The position numbers and the translations under genes were made by a program. Positions 8,975 to 16,941 of a DNA stretch of 64,000 nucleotides are shown piece after piece. Under the pieces are notes generated by a model. It ran no database searches. It was not told where the DNA came from and saw nothing but the letters and a program-made list of their open reading frames with translations. The stretch spans positions 62,001 to 126,000 of the forward strand of contig JAEWJM010000003.1 in the NCBI GenBank assembly GCA_023386585.1. The letters run 5' to 3'. The DNA comes from Bacteroidota bacterium (GTDB taxonomy: Bacteria; Bacteroidota; Bacteroidia; Flavobacteriales; Flavobacteriaceae). Position 1 is the first letter of the stretch, and every line of letters begins with the position of its first letter.

Positions 8975-10861
8975 ATGTGCGGAATTAACGGATATGTTGT
9001 CAAAAATGGCCGGGGCAAGAGCGTAGGCGATGCGCTTCGGCAAATGAATACCAAAATTATCCATCGCGGACCAGACGAGGATGGATTTTTTGAAGAATCG
9101 GAAAATTGCGCTGTGGGAATGGCGATGCGAAGGCTTTCCATCATCGACCTCGCAACCGGCCAGCAGCCAATCTACTCCGACGATCGGACCAAAGTCATTC
9201 TATTTAACGGCGAGATCTACAATTTTAAAGAACTTCGGAACAATCTCATTTCAGAAGGCATAAGTTTTCATACCACTTCCGATACCGAAGTCATTCTTCG
9301 CCTTTTTGAGAAATATGGCGTAAAGTCGTTTTCAATGCTCGACGGAATGTTTGCATTCAGCATCTACGACAAACTTGCCCAAAAAATATATATCGCCAGG
9401 GATTTCTTTGGTGAAAAACCACTTTATTATACGCAAAATCACGATCGCTTTATCTGGGCATCAGAGTTGAAATCGATTATGGAAGTGCTTGGCGAAAAGC
9501 CGCCGATCGATACCACAGCGCTGAACTTGTTTCTTCAGCTGACCTACATTCCGGCGCCCTACACAATTTACGAAGGAATCCGGAAACTCGAGGCTAACCA
9601 TTACATTGAACTCGACTGTACCAACTTCGGTTTTTCGGTGAATGAAATCAGGCAGGATTTCCCAAGTTATCCGGAAATGTCAAAAGCTGACGCGGTGAAA
9701 AAGACGCGCACCATGGTTGAGGAAAGCGTCCTGTCACGGTCCGTTTCCGATGTGCCGATCGGAACTTTCCTTTCCGGCGGCGTCGATTCGTCGATAGTTT
9801 CGTGGTGCCTTGCCGCCCAGACCCAATCCAAAATCGAAACGTTTTCAATTGGATTTGATAAAAAGTCATTTGACGAAACCGACAAATCACAGGTTGTGGC
9901 GAAACTTATCGGAAGCAATCATCACGAGTTCATCATTTCTGAAAAAGATCTCGCTGCCAACATGGACGAAATCCTGCTGAACTTTGACGAACCTTTTGCC
10001 GATTCCTCAGCGCTTGCAAGCTATGTCGTAGCACATAAGACGCGCGAATTTGTTACGGTTGCGCTTACCGGCGACGGCGGCGACGAAGTTTTTGGCGGAT
10101 ACAATAAATATTACATCGGAAAACTGAACCAGAATTACACGTCGCTAATCCCGAAAAGCCTGCACAATCCATTTGCGAGCGCAATGCAATCGGTATTGAA
10201 AACCGGCGACGACAAGCGTGGAAAACGATTCAAGATCAGCCGGCTTCTGAAAGCGATCAATTACGAAGGCGATTTCTACTACAATATAATTTCGCTGGGA
10301 TTTTCTGAAAGTGAAGCTAAAGAAATACTAATATCATCGTGGTTTTTATCCGATCCGATGCGACGCTATAAAGATTTGGCAGGTTCACAAAACCGAACGC
10401 TGACCGATTTTCGCAATATCGACCGGATGCTCAGCCTTGAAGGCGATATGCTGGTGAAAGTCGACCGCACAAGCATGCTCACCTCACTCGAATGCCGCGC
10501 ACCGTTCCTGAACAAGGAAATCTGGAATTTTACTGCGCAACTTCCCGAAAAATTCCTGCTTAACGGCTGGGATAAAAAGCACCTGCTGAAGCAAGCCTTT
10601 AAAGATTGCTTCCCGAACGATTTCCTCGACAAGTCCAAAAAAGGCTTTGGCGTTCCGGTTGGCGATTGGTTGCGGTCGGCGTTGCGGCACGAACTGGTGT
10701 CCTACATAGACCGCGATTTTCTCGAAAAACAATCGGTTTTCAATCCGGATGTTGCCATTTCGCTTGTCATGAACCATCTTGATGGCAAGATCGACAATAC
10801 GTTTCGGGTGTGGACATTTTTCTGTTTCCAGAAATGGTTTAAGAATATTTATGATGCGTAA
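8975..10861 (+). CDS. asnB: asparagine synthase (glutamine-hydrolysing) family amidotransferase
   Basis: A 628-residue two-domain enzyme. The N-terminus M-C-G-I-N-G gives the catalytic Cys2 of class II glutamine amidotransferases. The C-terminal synthase domain has the PP-loop S-G-G-V-D-S (residues 267-272) and the G-D-G-G-D-E-V-F-G-G-Y motif. Housekeeping AsnB makes asparagine, but homologues inside polysaccharide loci (WbpS-like) amidate sugar carboxylates or related groups, and this gene is embedded in such a locus. Which role applies here cannot be decided from sequence alone. The next gene starts inside its last codons, so its expression is tied to the sugar block. Confidence 0.88.
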   Translation: MCGINGYVVKNGRGKSVGDALRQMNTKIIHRGPDEDGFFEESENCAVGMAMRRLSIIDLATGQQPIYSDDRTKVILFNGEIYNFKELRNNLISEGISFHTTSDTEVILRLFEKYGVKSFSMLDGMFAFSIYDKLAQKIYIARDFFGEKPLYYTQNHDRFIWASELKSIMEVLGEKPPIDTTALNLFLQLTYIPAPYTIYEGIRKLEANHYIELDCTNFGFSVNEIRQDFPSYPEMSKADAVKKTRTMVEESVLSRSVSDVPIGTFLSGGVDSSIVSWCLAAQTQSKIETFSIGFDKKSFDETDKSQVVAKLIGSNHHEFIISEKDLAANMDEILLNFDEPFADSSALASYVVAHKTREFVTVALTGDGGDEVFGGYNKYYIGKLNQNYTSLIPKSLHNPFASAMQSVLKTGDDKRGKRFKISRLLKAINYEGDFYYNIISLGFSESEAKEILISSWFLSDPMRRYKDLAGSQNRTLTDFRNIDRMLSLEGDMLVKVDRTSMLTSLECRAPFLNKEIWNFTAQLPEKFLLNGWDKKHLLKQAFKDCFPNDFLDKSKKGFGVPVGDWLRSALRHELVSYIDRDFLEKQSVFNPDVAISLVMNHLDGKIDNTFRVWTFFCFQKWFKNIYDA

Positions 10862-12029
10862 GCCAAAGCTGATCCGGATAACGACCGTCCCGATTTCACT
10901 TGAAAAATTGCTTCAGGGCCAGTTGCGGTTCATGAGCAGTCATTTTGAGGTAATTGCCGTATCTTCTGAAAAGGAAAATCTGGCAAAGGTCGGACAACTT
11001 GAAGGCGTTGAAGTCTTCCACGTCGAAATGACCCGCAAAATCACACCGATTGCCGATCTCAAAAGCGTTTTCAGGCTCTACCGATTTCTTCGCCGCGAAC
11101 GGCCGTTCATGATTCATTCGCATACGCCAAAAGCCGGCATCGTTGGAATGCTTGCCGCAAAGCTCGCGCGGGTTCCGCATCGGTTGCATACGGTCGCCGG
11201 GCTTCCGTTGCTCGAGGCGACAGGAAAGAAACGCAAGTTGCTCGACTTTGTTGAAAAATTCACTTATGCCTGCGCGACGAACGTTTATCCAAACTCTTTC
11301 GGTCTCAAGGAAATTATTATCCAAAACAAATATTGTGATCCGAACAAGCTGAAAGTTCTTGCCAACGGAAGCTCAAATGGCATCGACACTGATCATTTTT
11401 CCGCAAGCCATTTTTGCGCAGCGGGAAATCTTGATATGAGGAAATCGCTGTCAATTGAACCAGCCGATTTCGTATTCATATTTGTGGGGCGGCTCGTTAA
11501 AGACAAGGGAATCAACGAACTCATTGGCGCCTTCCGCATTCTGGCAGACGAATTTCCACAGGTGAAATTGCTGCTGGTCGGAGATTACGAAGCCGATCTT
11601 GATCCGCTATCAGCCGAAACAATAAACGCGATCAATTCACATCCTGCGATTAAAAGTACCGGATTTCAATACGATGTCCGCCCTTATCTGACGCTTTCCG
11701 ATGCGCTGGTTTTCCCGAGTTATCGCGAAGGCTTTCCCAACGGCGTGTTGCAGGCCGGAGCAATGGGTTTGCCGTGCATTGTGAGTGATATCAACGGTTG
11801 CAATGAAATTATCAAGAATGGTCAGAATGGTCGGATTATTCCCGCTAAAGATCAGCAGGCGCTTTTGAATGCGATGCGCGAATTGTTGTCGGATACCGAA
11901 TTGGTTGCGGAAATGAAGCAGAATGCACGGCCGATGATTGTCGATCGTTTCTCACAGCGCGTGGTTTGGGATGCGATTCTCGAAGAATATCGTAAATTTG
12001 GAAACCCCGACCGCCATTATGTATCGTAA
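10851..12029 (+). CDS. GT4-family glycosyltransferase, CapM-like
   Basis: A 392-residue GT-B protein when started at the ATG at 10851 (M-M-R-K-P-K-L-I-R), which overlaps the asnB end by 11 bases; ATG 10854 is equally possible. Longer starts would run far into asnB. H-S-H-T-P-K-A-G and the C-terminal Y-R-E-G-F-P-N-G-V-L-Q-A-G-A-M-G-L-P are typical of the CapM/PglA group. The second acidic residue of the EX7E motif is Gln here (EGFPNGVLQ). The gene is directly followed by a PglC-like sugar transferase, so it may add the second sugar after the initiating one, as PglA does after PglC. Confidence 0.85.
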   Translation: MMRKPKLIRITTVPISLEKLLQGQLRFMSSHFEVIAVSSEKENLAKVGQLEGVEVFHVEMTRKITPIADLKSVFRLYRFLRRERPFMIHSHTPKAGIVGMLAAKLARVPHRLHTVAGLPLLEATGKKRKLLDFVEKFTYACATNVYPNSFGLKEIIIQNKYCDPNKLKVLANGSSNGIDTDHFSASHFCAAGNLDMRKSLSIEPADFVFIFVGRLVKDKGINELIGAFRILADEFPQVKLLLVGDYEADLDPLSAETINAINSHPAIKSTGFQYDVRPYLTLSDALVFPSYREGFPNGVLQAGAMGLPCIVSDINGCNEIIKNGQNGRIIPAKDQQALLNAMRELLSDTELVAEMKQNARPMIVDRFSQRVVWDAILEEYRKFGNPDRHYVS

Positions 12030-12624
12030 TTTCTTTAAAAGGCTCATCGACTTTTTCGCCGCTTTTATTGGGCTGGTGGTCCTTTTTCCGATTCTTTTTG
12101 TCGTAACGGTATTTCTTGCGATCGCCAATGACGGAAAGCCGTTTTTCTTTCAGCAACGGCCGGGAAGAAAAGGGCGAGTGTTCAAAATTGTCAAATTCAA
12201 GACGATGAACGACAAGGTTGACGAATTCGGCAATTTGCTTCCGGATGAACAACGTCTCACCCGAATCGGTGCATTCGTCCGTCGTACTTCACTCGATGAA
12301 TTCCCGCAGCTTATCAATGTGATCAAAGGCGACATGAGCCTGATTGGCCCGCGGCCACTGCTGACCGGATATCTGCACCTTTACAATGAATTTCAGAATC
12401 GCCGCCATGAAGTACGTCCCGGAATCACGGGCTGGGCACAAGTCAACGGCAGGAACGCAATATCATGGGACAAAAAATTTGAATATGACGTTTGGTATGT
12501 CGACCATATCAGCTTTGCGCTCGACTGCAAGATCATTTTTAAAACCATATTGAAAGTACTTAAAAGCGAAGGCATCAATCCGGCAAATGCAATGTCGACT
12601 GAACCTTTTAACGGATATAACTGA
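12019..12624 (+). CDS. PglC-like initiating sugar-1-phosphate transferase
   Basis: A 201-residue monotopic phosphoglycosyl transferase. The start MYRNFFKRL at 12019 is chosen because it gives the standard short form with one N-terminal membrane hairpin (about residues 10-35). Conserved blocks are F-K-I-V-K-F-K-T-M, R-R-T-S-L-D-E-F-P-Q-L (with the catalytic Asp-Glu pair), G-P-R-P-L, and P-G-I-T-G-W-A-Q-V-N-G-R. It transfers a sugar-1-phosphate from a UDP-sugar to undecaprenyl phosphate, starting repeat-unit assembly. The size and the nearby PglE- and PglF-like genes suggest a di-N-acetylbacillosamine-like sugar. It overlaps the preceding glycosyltransferase by 11 bases. A second, long initiating enzyme is at 42946-44337. 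Confidence 0.9.
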   Translation: MYRNFFKRLIDFFAAFIGLVVLFPILFVVTVFLAIANDGKPFFFQQRPGRKGRVFKIVKFKTMNDKVDEFGNLLPDEQRLTRIGAFVRRTSLDEFPQLINVIKGDMSLIGPRPLLTGYLHLYNEFQNRRHEVRPGITGWAQVNGRNAISWDKKFEYDVWYVDHISFALDCKIIFKTILKVLKSEGINPANAMSTEPFNGYN

Positions 12625-13592
12625 TGAATAACATTCTAATAACCTCGGCCGGCCGGCGCGTTTCACTGGTGCGATTTTTCCAGGTTGAACTCCGACGTGT
12701 TTTTCCCGATGCGAAAGTTCTTGCTTCGGATGCCAATCCTGAACTTTCAGCAGCCTGCATGGTTGCCGATGATTTTTTTAAAATCTCCCGGGTTAGCGAG
12801 CCCGATTACATTCAGGAATTGCTTCGGCTTGCGCTTGTAAATGACGTTCGGCTGATTATTCCTACAATCGACACCGAGCTGTTGGTGCTTTCAGCCAATA
12901 TCGACCTTTTCCGGATCAATAATATTACGATTTGCGTGTCCGATTTGGACAAGGTGACTATTTTCCGCGACAAGCGACTGACCCATCAGTTTTTTGATGA
13001 GCACGGAATTACATCTGCAAAAGAATATGATAAGCAAAATTATTCGCTACCGCTTTATCTGAAGCCTGTTGATGGAAGCCGCAGCGTTGACAATTTCGTG
13101 ATCAAGGAGCAATCGCAGCTTACCGATTACCATTTTTCGAACGAAAAACTGATGTTCCTGGAATACCTCGATCATAAGAAGCACACGGAGTATACGATCG
13201 ATCTGTATTACGACAGGAACAGCGATTTGAAATGCATGATTCCGCGCAAACGAATTGAAGTCCGCGACGGTGAAGTCAACAAAGCCGTAACCAACAGGAC
13301 AAAATTTGTTTTTGAACTTGCCCGAAAACTTAAATTCATCCAAGGATTCCGCGGCTGCATTACGCTTCAGGTTTTTGTCAACAATGAGACCGGCAATTTG
13401 TATGGAATTGAGATCAATCCAAGGTTTGGCGGCGGTTATCCGTTGAGTTACCTCGCCGGAGGTAATTTTCCGCAGTGGCTTATTCGCGAATACCTTCTTG
13501 GTGAATCGGTTGCGCCTTATGATGATTGGGAAGAAAACCTGATGATGCTTCGGTACGACGACGAAGTGCTTGTTCACAATTACGACCATTGA
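12624..13592 (+). CDS. ATP-grasp domain protein
   Basis: A 322-residue protein with the ATP-grasp layout: an N-terminal Rossmann-like part (I-L-I-T-S-A-G-R-R-V), a central part with K-P-V-D-G-S-R-S-V (ATP-binding lysine and small-residue loop), and a C-terminal metal site I-E-I-N-P-R-F-G-G-G-Y-P. It resembles the CarB-like ATP-grasp proteins found in capsule loci. Members join a carboxylate to an amine or other nucleophile through an acylphosphate. It is coupled on both sides by TGATG overlaps, with a sugar transferase before and a HAD phosphatase after. I infer a role in building or aminoacylating an unusual sugar. Substrate is unknown. Confidence 0.75.
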   Translation: MNNILITSAGRRVSLVRFFQVELRRVFPDAKVLASDANPELSAACMVADDFFKISRVSEPDYIQELLRLALVNDVRLIIPTIDTELLVLSANIDLFRINNITICVSDLDKVTIFRDKRLTHQFFDEHGITSAKEYDKQNYSLPLYLKPVDGSRSVDNFVIKEQSQLTDYHFSNEKLMFLEYLDHKKHTEYTIDLYYDRNSDLKCMIPRKRIEVRDGEVNKAVTNRTKFVFELARKLKFIQGFRGCITLQVFVNNETGNLYGIEINPRFGGGYPLSYLAGGNFPQWLIREYLLGESVAPYDDWEENLMMLRYDDEVLVHNYDH

Positions 13593-14227
13593 TGCCATCA
13601 GCGACCATTGTTTTTGACCTCGACGACACTCTGGTAAAGGAAATCGATTACCTGAAATCGGCGTTCCGCGAAATTGCTTCCGATGCCGGAAACATTGGGT
13701 TGTACGATCAAATGATGGAATGGTATTATGCGAAGCAGAACGTTTTCGGAAATCTTGAGGAACAGCTTGGAAAGCCCATAAAAGAGCGATTCAGGCAATT
13801 GTACCGGAATCATTTTCCTGATTTTGACAAACAATCCGTCAATCGAAATTTGTTGTTGGAATTGAAATCGGAAGGTTTTAAAGTCGGAATGGTAACTGAC
13901 GGATATTCGGTAACGCAACGCAACAAGCTACGTGCGCTCGATATTGAAGACATTTTCGATCTTGTGATTGTTTCTGAAGAATTCGGATCGACGAAACCGG
14001 ATGAACGCAATTTTGCGGTTTTTCACCAATTCAATACCGATCGCTATTTTTACGTCAGTGACAATGTGGCAAAGGACTTTATTGCGCCCAACAGTCTGGG
14101 CTGGACAACAATCTGCCTGATCGACGACGGAAACAATATCCATCCGCAGGATTTCAACCGTGAACCGCAGTATTTGCCGCATTTCAAGGTCGGTCACCTT
14201 CAGGAAATCCGAAACTATATTCATTAA
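13592..14227 (+). CDS. HAD-superfamily hydrolase
   Basis: A 211-residue HAD phosphatase. The start at ATG 13592 overlaps the ATP-grasp stop by 1 base (TGATG) and places the catalytic D-L-D-D-T motif at the usual N-terminal position (MPSATIVFDLDDTLV). Motif II lies in M-V-T-D-G and motif III around S-T-K-P-D, then Y-V-S-D-N. A helical cap sits between. It would remove a phosphate from a small metabolite, probably a sugar phosphate or an intermediate of the adjoining ATP-grasp reaction. ATP-grasp plus HAD pairs occur together in Bacteroidota capsule loci, but the shared pathway is not established from this sequence. Confidence 0.82.
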   Translation: MPSATIVFDLDDTLVKEIDYLKSAFREIASDAGNIGLYDQMMEWYYAKQNVFGNLEEQLGKPIKERFRQLYRNHFPDFDKQSVNRNLLLELKSEGFKVGMVTDGYSVTQRNKLRALDIEDIFDLVIVSEEFGSTKPDERNFAVFHQFNTDRYFYVSDNVAKDFIAPNSLGWTTICLIDDGNNIHPQDFNREPQYLPHFKVGHLQEIRNYIH

Positions 14228-15747
14228 TGGAAAAAGCGAAGACAGCAGATTTAAGGACCAACAGCGAATTCTTGCCGATCACATTGATTGTGCTCGTTTT
14301 CTTTGCCGTGTTGTACTTCTTTAGTCCGTCTGTTCGCGGATCCGATCAATATTGGTACGTTGGCGACATCGAACGTGTTGTGTTGCAGGATGGTGCGTAT
14401 GCAACCAACTCGGTTTTTCCCAATTCGCTGCCATCGGACCTTAAAGAGCTTCCAAGGCCGTGGGTTCAGAATAAGCCGGTAAGCTACATCGTTTTGCAAA
14501 TCGCCTGGCTGACCAAAAATGGCCATTTGGCGTGGCTTATATTCAATACGCTTTGCCTGGTGGCATCGGCGCTGATGGTCGCGCGCTGTCTTCAATTGCG
14601 GAGAAAACTGTGGTTTATTGCACTTTTTTTGTTTTTCCCATTTAATTTTTACCTGGCTTCACAGCCGCTTACAGATATGTTCATTCTTTTTCTTGTGGCG
14701 GCAATCCAATATTTGCTGGTTGCCGCAAAGCGGAACAATCTGACCGTAATCTTATTGGCATTAGCCACGGCAGTGCTGATCGCTCAACGTCCGAATTACC
14801 TGCTGCTGCTGATTGTGGTTCCCATTGCGTTTTATTTTTTGTGGCCGCGGAAAAAACTGCTTTCGACGGGTGTTTTTTTGGTGGTTACGATGGCTTTGGT
14901 CTATGTGAACAGCCTTGTGATCAAAGAACATTTGTTGATCCGTCCGACGATTATTGACACGATCGTGAACAATATGCCGGGCAAGACCAATATGGGCAAT
15001 TATCTTTATCCGTACCACGCGGCGAATCTTTCTGTGAGTGAATTGGCTTCGGTGTTGTGGACGAAATTCTGCGGCGCTGTCATCAACCAACTTGAGTTTT
15101 TCGGAATTTCTTCGATGATGTTTTACCTGGTCAACCTGATGTTGATCGGATTGGTAATCATCATTGCGAAAAGACGCTGGAAAACTCCTGCAATTGCTGT
15201 GAGCATGATATTTATTGCAATTCATTTCGCGACGGTTATTCTGTTTGCGAATCAATATCGGTACGCCGCGGCGATCATTCCGGCACTTTTTATTGTTGAT
15301 GGCGAAGCACTTCGAACCCTAAATTTTCGGATCGATTTAAAATGGCAGCGCGCCGCTGTTATCGCTTTTTGCCTTCTTTTAACTTCTGTCATTGGATATC
15401 AGGTACGCATAACTGCCATCAGCGAAAAAGATCTCAATGCGCGCGTTGCGGAACTGGCGAAACAAAAAAACATCACAGCGCTGATGTGCGAATGGAACAA
15501 TGGCGGATGCCTTTCAGTGGGTTATGCTTTGAGTCCGCGACCGGTGTTCTATTTTCCCCGCGATTATTCGGTATCCGATTGGATGGCTGCTGCTAAAAAA
15601 ATACATACTAACTTTGGCATCGTTTATTACAAGTCACATTTATATAACGAGTTGCAACCGTTTATTGTAAATGAGGAACGGGTTAAAGGGACAGATATAA
15701 TTTTATTTGAAATAGGGCCGCAAGGGCCGGACACAATAAAAAAATAA
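14227..15747 (+). CDS. polytopic membrane protein, possible GT-C-type glycosyltransferase
   Basis: A 506-residue protein with about ten to twelve predicted membrane spans and a C-terminal soluble tail (last 110 residues or so). After the first span comes an acidic, aromatic loop (R-G-S-D-Q-Y-W-Y-V-G-D), reminiscent of the first periplasmic loop of GT-C enzymes that use polyprenyl-linked sugars, where Asp/Glu residues are catalytic. Coupled by TAATG overlaps to the HAD gene before and the aminotransferase after. I could not assign it to a named family. It could modify lipid-linked glycans on the periplasmic side. It is too unlike MATE/Wzx proteins to call a flippase by eye. Confidence 0.5.
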   Translation: MEKAKTADLRTNSEFLPITLIVLVFFAVLYFFSPSVRGSDQYWYVGDIERVVLQDGAYATNSVFPNSLPSDLKELPRPWVQNKPVSYIVLQIAWLTKNGHLAWLIFNTLCLVASALMVARCLQLRRKLWFIALFLFFPFNFYLASQPLTDMFILFLVAAIQYLLVAAKRNNLTVILLALATAVLIAQRPNYLLLLIVVPIAFYFLWPRKKLLSTGVFLVVTMALVYVNSLVIKEHLLIRPTIIDTIVNNMPGKTNMGNYLYPYHAANLSVSELASVLWTKFCGAVINQLEFFGISSMMFYLVNLMLIGLVIIIAKRRWKTPAIAVSMIFIAIHFATVILFANQYRYAAAIIPALFIVDGEALRTLNFRIDLKWQRAAVIAFCLLLTSVIGYQVRITAISEKDLNARVAELAKQKNITALMCEWNNGGCLSVGYALSPRPVFYFPRDYSVSDWMAAAKKIHTNFGIVYYKSHLYNELQPFIVNEERVKGTDIILFEIGPQGPDTIKK

Positions 15748-16895
15748 TGGCTGAAAAAACTAAAATATGGCTTTCCTCGCCGCACATGGGCGGAGTCGAG
15801 CAACAATTCGTGCAAGAAGCATTCGATTCGAATTGGGTCGCGCCGCTGGGCCCGAATGTCACCGGATTTGAGCAAGACCTTGAGCACTATATCGGCGAAG
15901 GCTGTCATATCGCAGCACTCAGCGCGGGAACGGCAGCGCTTCACCTCGGACTCGTTCTTTTGGGTGTATCGGCGGGCGATGAGGTTATCTGCCAGAGCTT
16001 TACGTTCTCGGCATCTGCAAATCCAATCAAATACCTGGGAGCCAATCCGGTTTTTGCCGACAGTGAGCCGGAAACGTGGAATATCTGTCCGAAGGCGCTT
16101 GAAGAAGCCATTACCGACCGAATTTCGAAAGGAAGAAAACCAAAGGCAATAGTCGCGGTGCATCTATACGGAATGCCTTACAAGGTTGATGAAATTAATG
16201 CGGTCGCCGCTAAATTCGGCATCCCGGTTTTGGAAGACAGCGCTGAAGCATTGGGAAGTACATACAAAGGGAAAAAATGCGGGACTTTTGGCGACATTGG
16301 GATTCTTTCATTCAACGGAAATAAAATAATCACAACTTCGGGAGGCGGCGCCCTGGTCGCACATTCCAAGCAAATCAAAGAAAGAGCAGTCTTTCTGGCA
16401 ACGCAGGCCCGGGACAACGCGCCGCATTACCAGCACAGCCACGTCGGCTACAATTATCGCCTGAGCAACATTTGCGCGGGAATTGGACGTGGGCAAATGC
16501 AGGTACTCGACAAGCATCTGGCGCTTCGACGGGAAATGTTTAATTTTTACAACGAATACTTTTCCAACATCGAGGGCGTTGTTGTGCAGTCGGAACCCGA
16601 TGGCGATTACTTTTCAAACCGCTGGCTGACAGCGATTACGATCGATCCTTCAAAGACAGGCGGAAAAACGAGAGAAGATTTGCGGTTGGCGCTTGAAGCG
16701 GAAAATATTGAGAGCAGGCCGCTTTGGAAGCCGATGCATCTGCAGCCGGTTTTCGCCGATTGCCCGTATTACGGCAGCGACGTTTCAGAAAAGTTGTTTG
16801 AAAATGGCCTTTGCTTGCCATCAGGCTCGAATTTGGGCGACGATGACAGGACGCGGATAAAAGATGTTTTTAGTCGGTTTTTCTCACGATTTTAA
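15747..16895 (+). CDS. DegT/DnrJ/EryC1-type sugar aminotransferase, PglE-like
   Basis: A 382-residue PLP-dependent aminotransferase. The PLP lysine is K193 in the segment S-F-N-G-N-K-I-I-T-T-S-G-G-G. The H-x-Y-G-M-P and E-D-S-A-E-A-L-G motifs are those of the DegT family acting on UDP-4-keto-6-deoxy-sugars. The protein begins W-L-S-S-P-H-M-G-G and resembles PglE/PseC/LegC-type enzymes, which make 4-amino-4,6-dideoxy sugars. A PglF/WbpM-type 4,6-dehydratase follows 46 bases later, giving two consecutive steps toward a UDP-2,4-diamino-2,4,6-trideoxy-hexose. No PglD-type acetyltransferase was found next to it. Confidence 0.87.
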   Translation: MAEKTKIWLSSPHMGGVEQQFVQEAFDSNWVAPLGPNVTGFEQDLEHYIGEGCHIAALSAGTAALHLGLVLLGVSAGDEVICQSFTFSASANPIKYLGANPVFADSEPETWNICPKALEEAITDRISKGRKPKAIVAVHLYGMPYKVDEINAVAAKFGIPVLEDSAEALGSTYKGKKCGTFGDIGILSFNGNKIITTSGGGALVAHSKQIKERAVFLATQARDNAPHYQHSHVGYNYRLSNICAGIGRGQMQVLDKHLALRREMFNFYNEYFSNIEGVVVQSEPDGDYFSNRWLTAITIDPSKTGGKTREDLRLALEAENIESRPLWKPMHLQPVFADCPYYGSDVSEKLFENGLCLPSGSNLGDDDRTRIKDVFSRFFSRF

Positions 16896-16941
16896 CGCAT
16901 CCTAAAAATTAAATTGTACATTTCGTATTTTAAGATTGGTA

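Noticed and set aside
13047..13598. 183-residue open frame on the minus strand
   Set aside because: It lies wholly antisense to the ATP-grasp gene, has no start context, and its translation shows no recognisable fold. The plus-strand protein has clear ATP-grasp motifs.
14227..15747. Wzx flippase
   Set aside because: The long soluble C-terminal tail and the acidic first loop fit a GT-C-type protein better, and no MATE/Wzx pattern was recognised.
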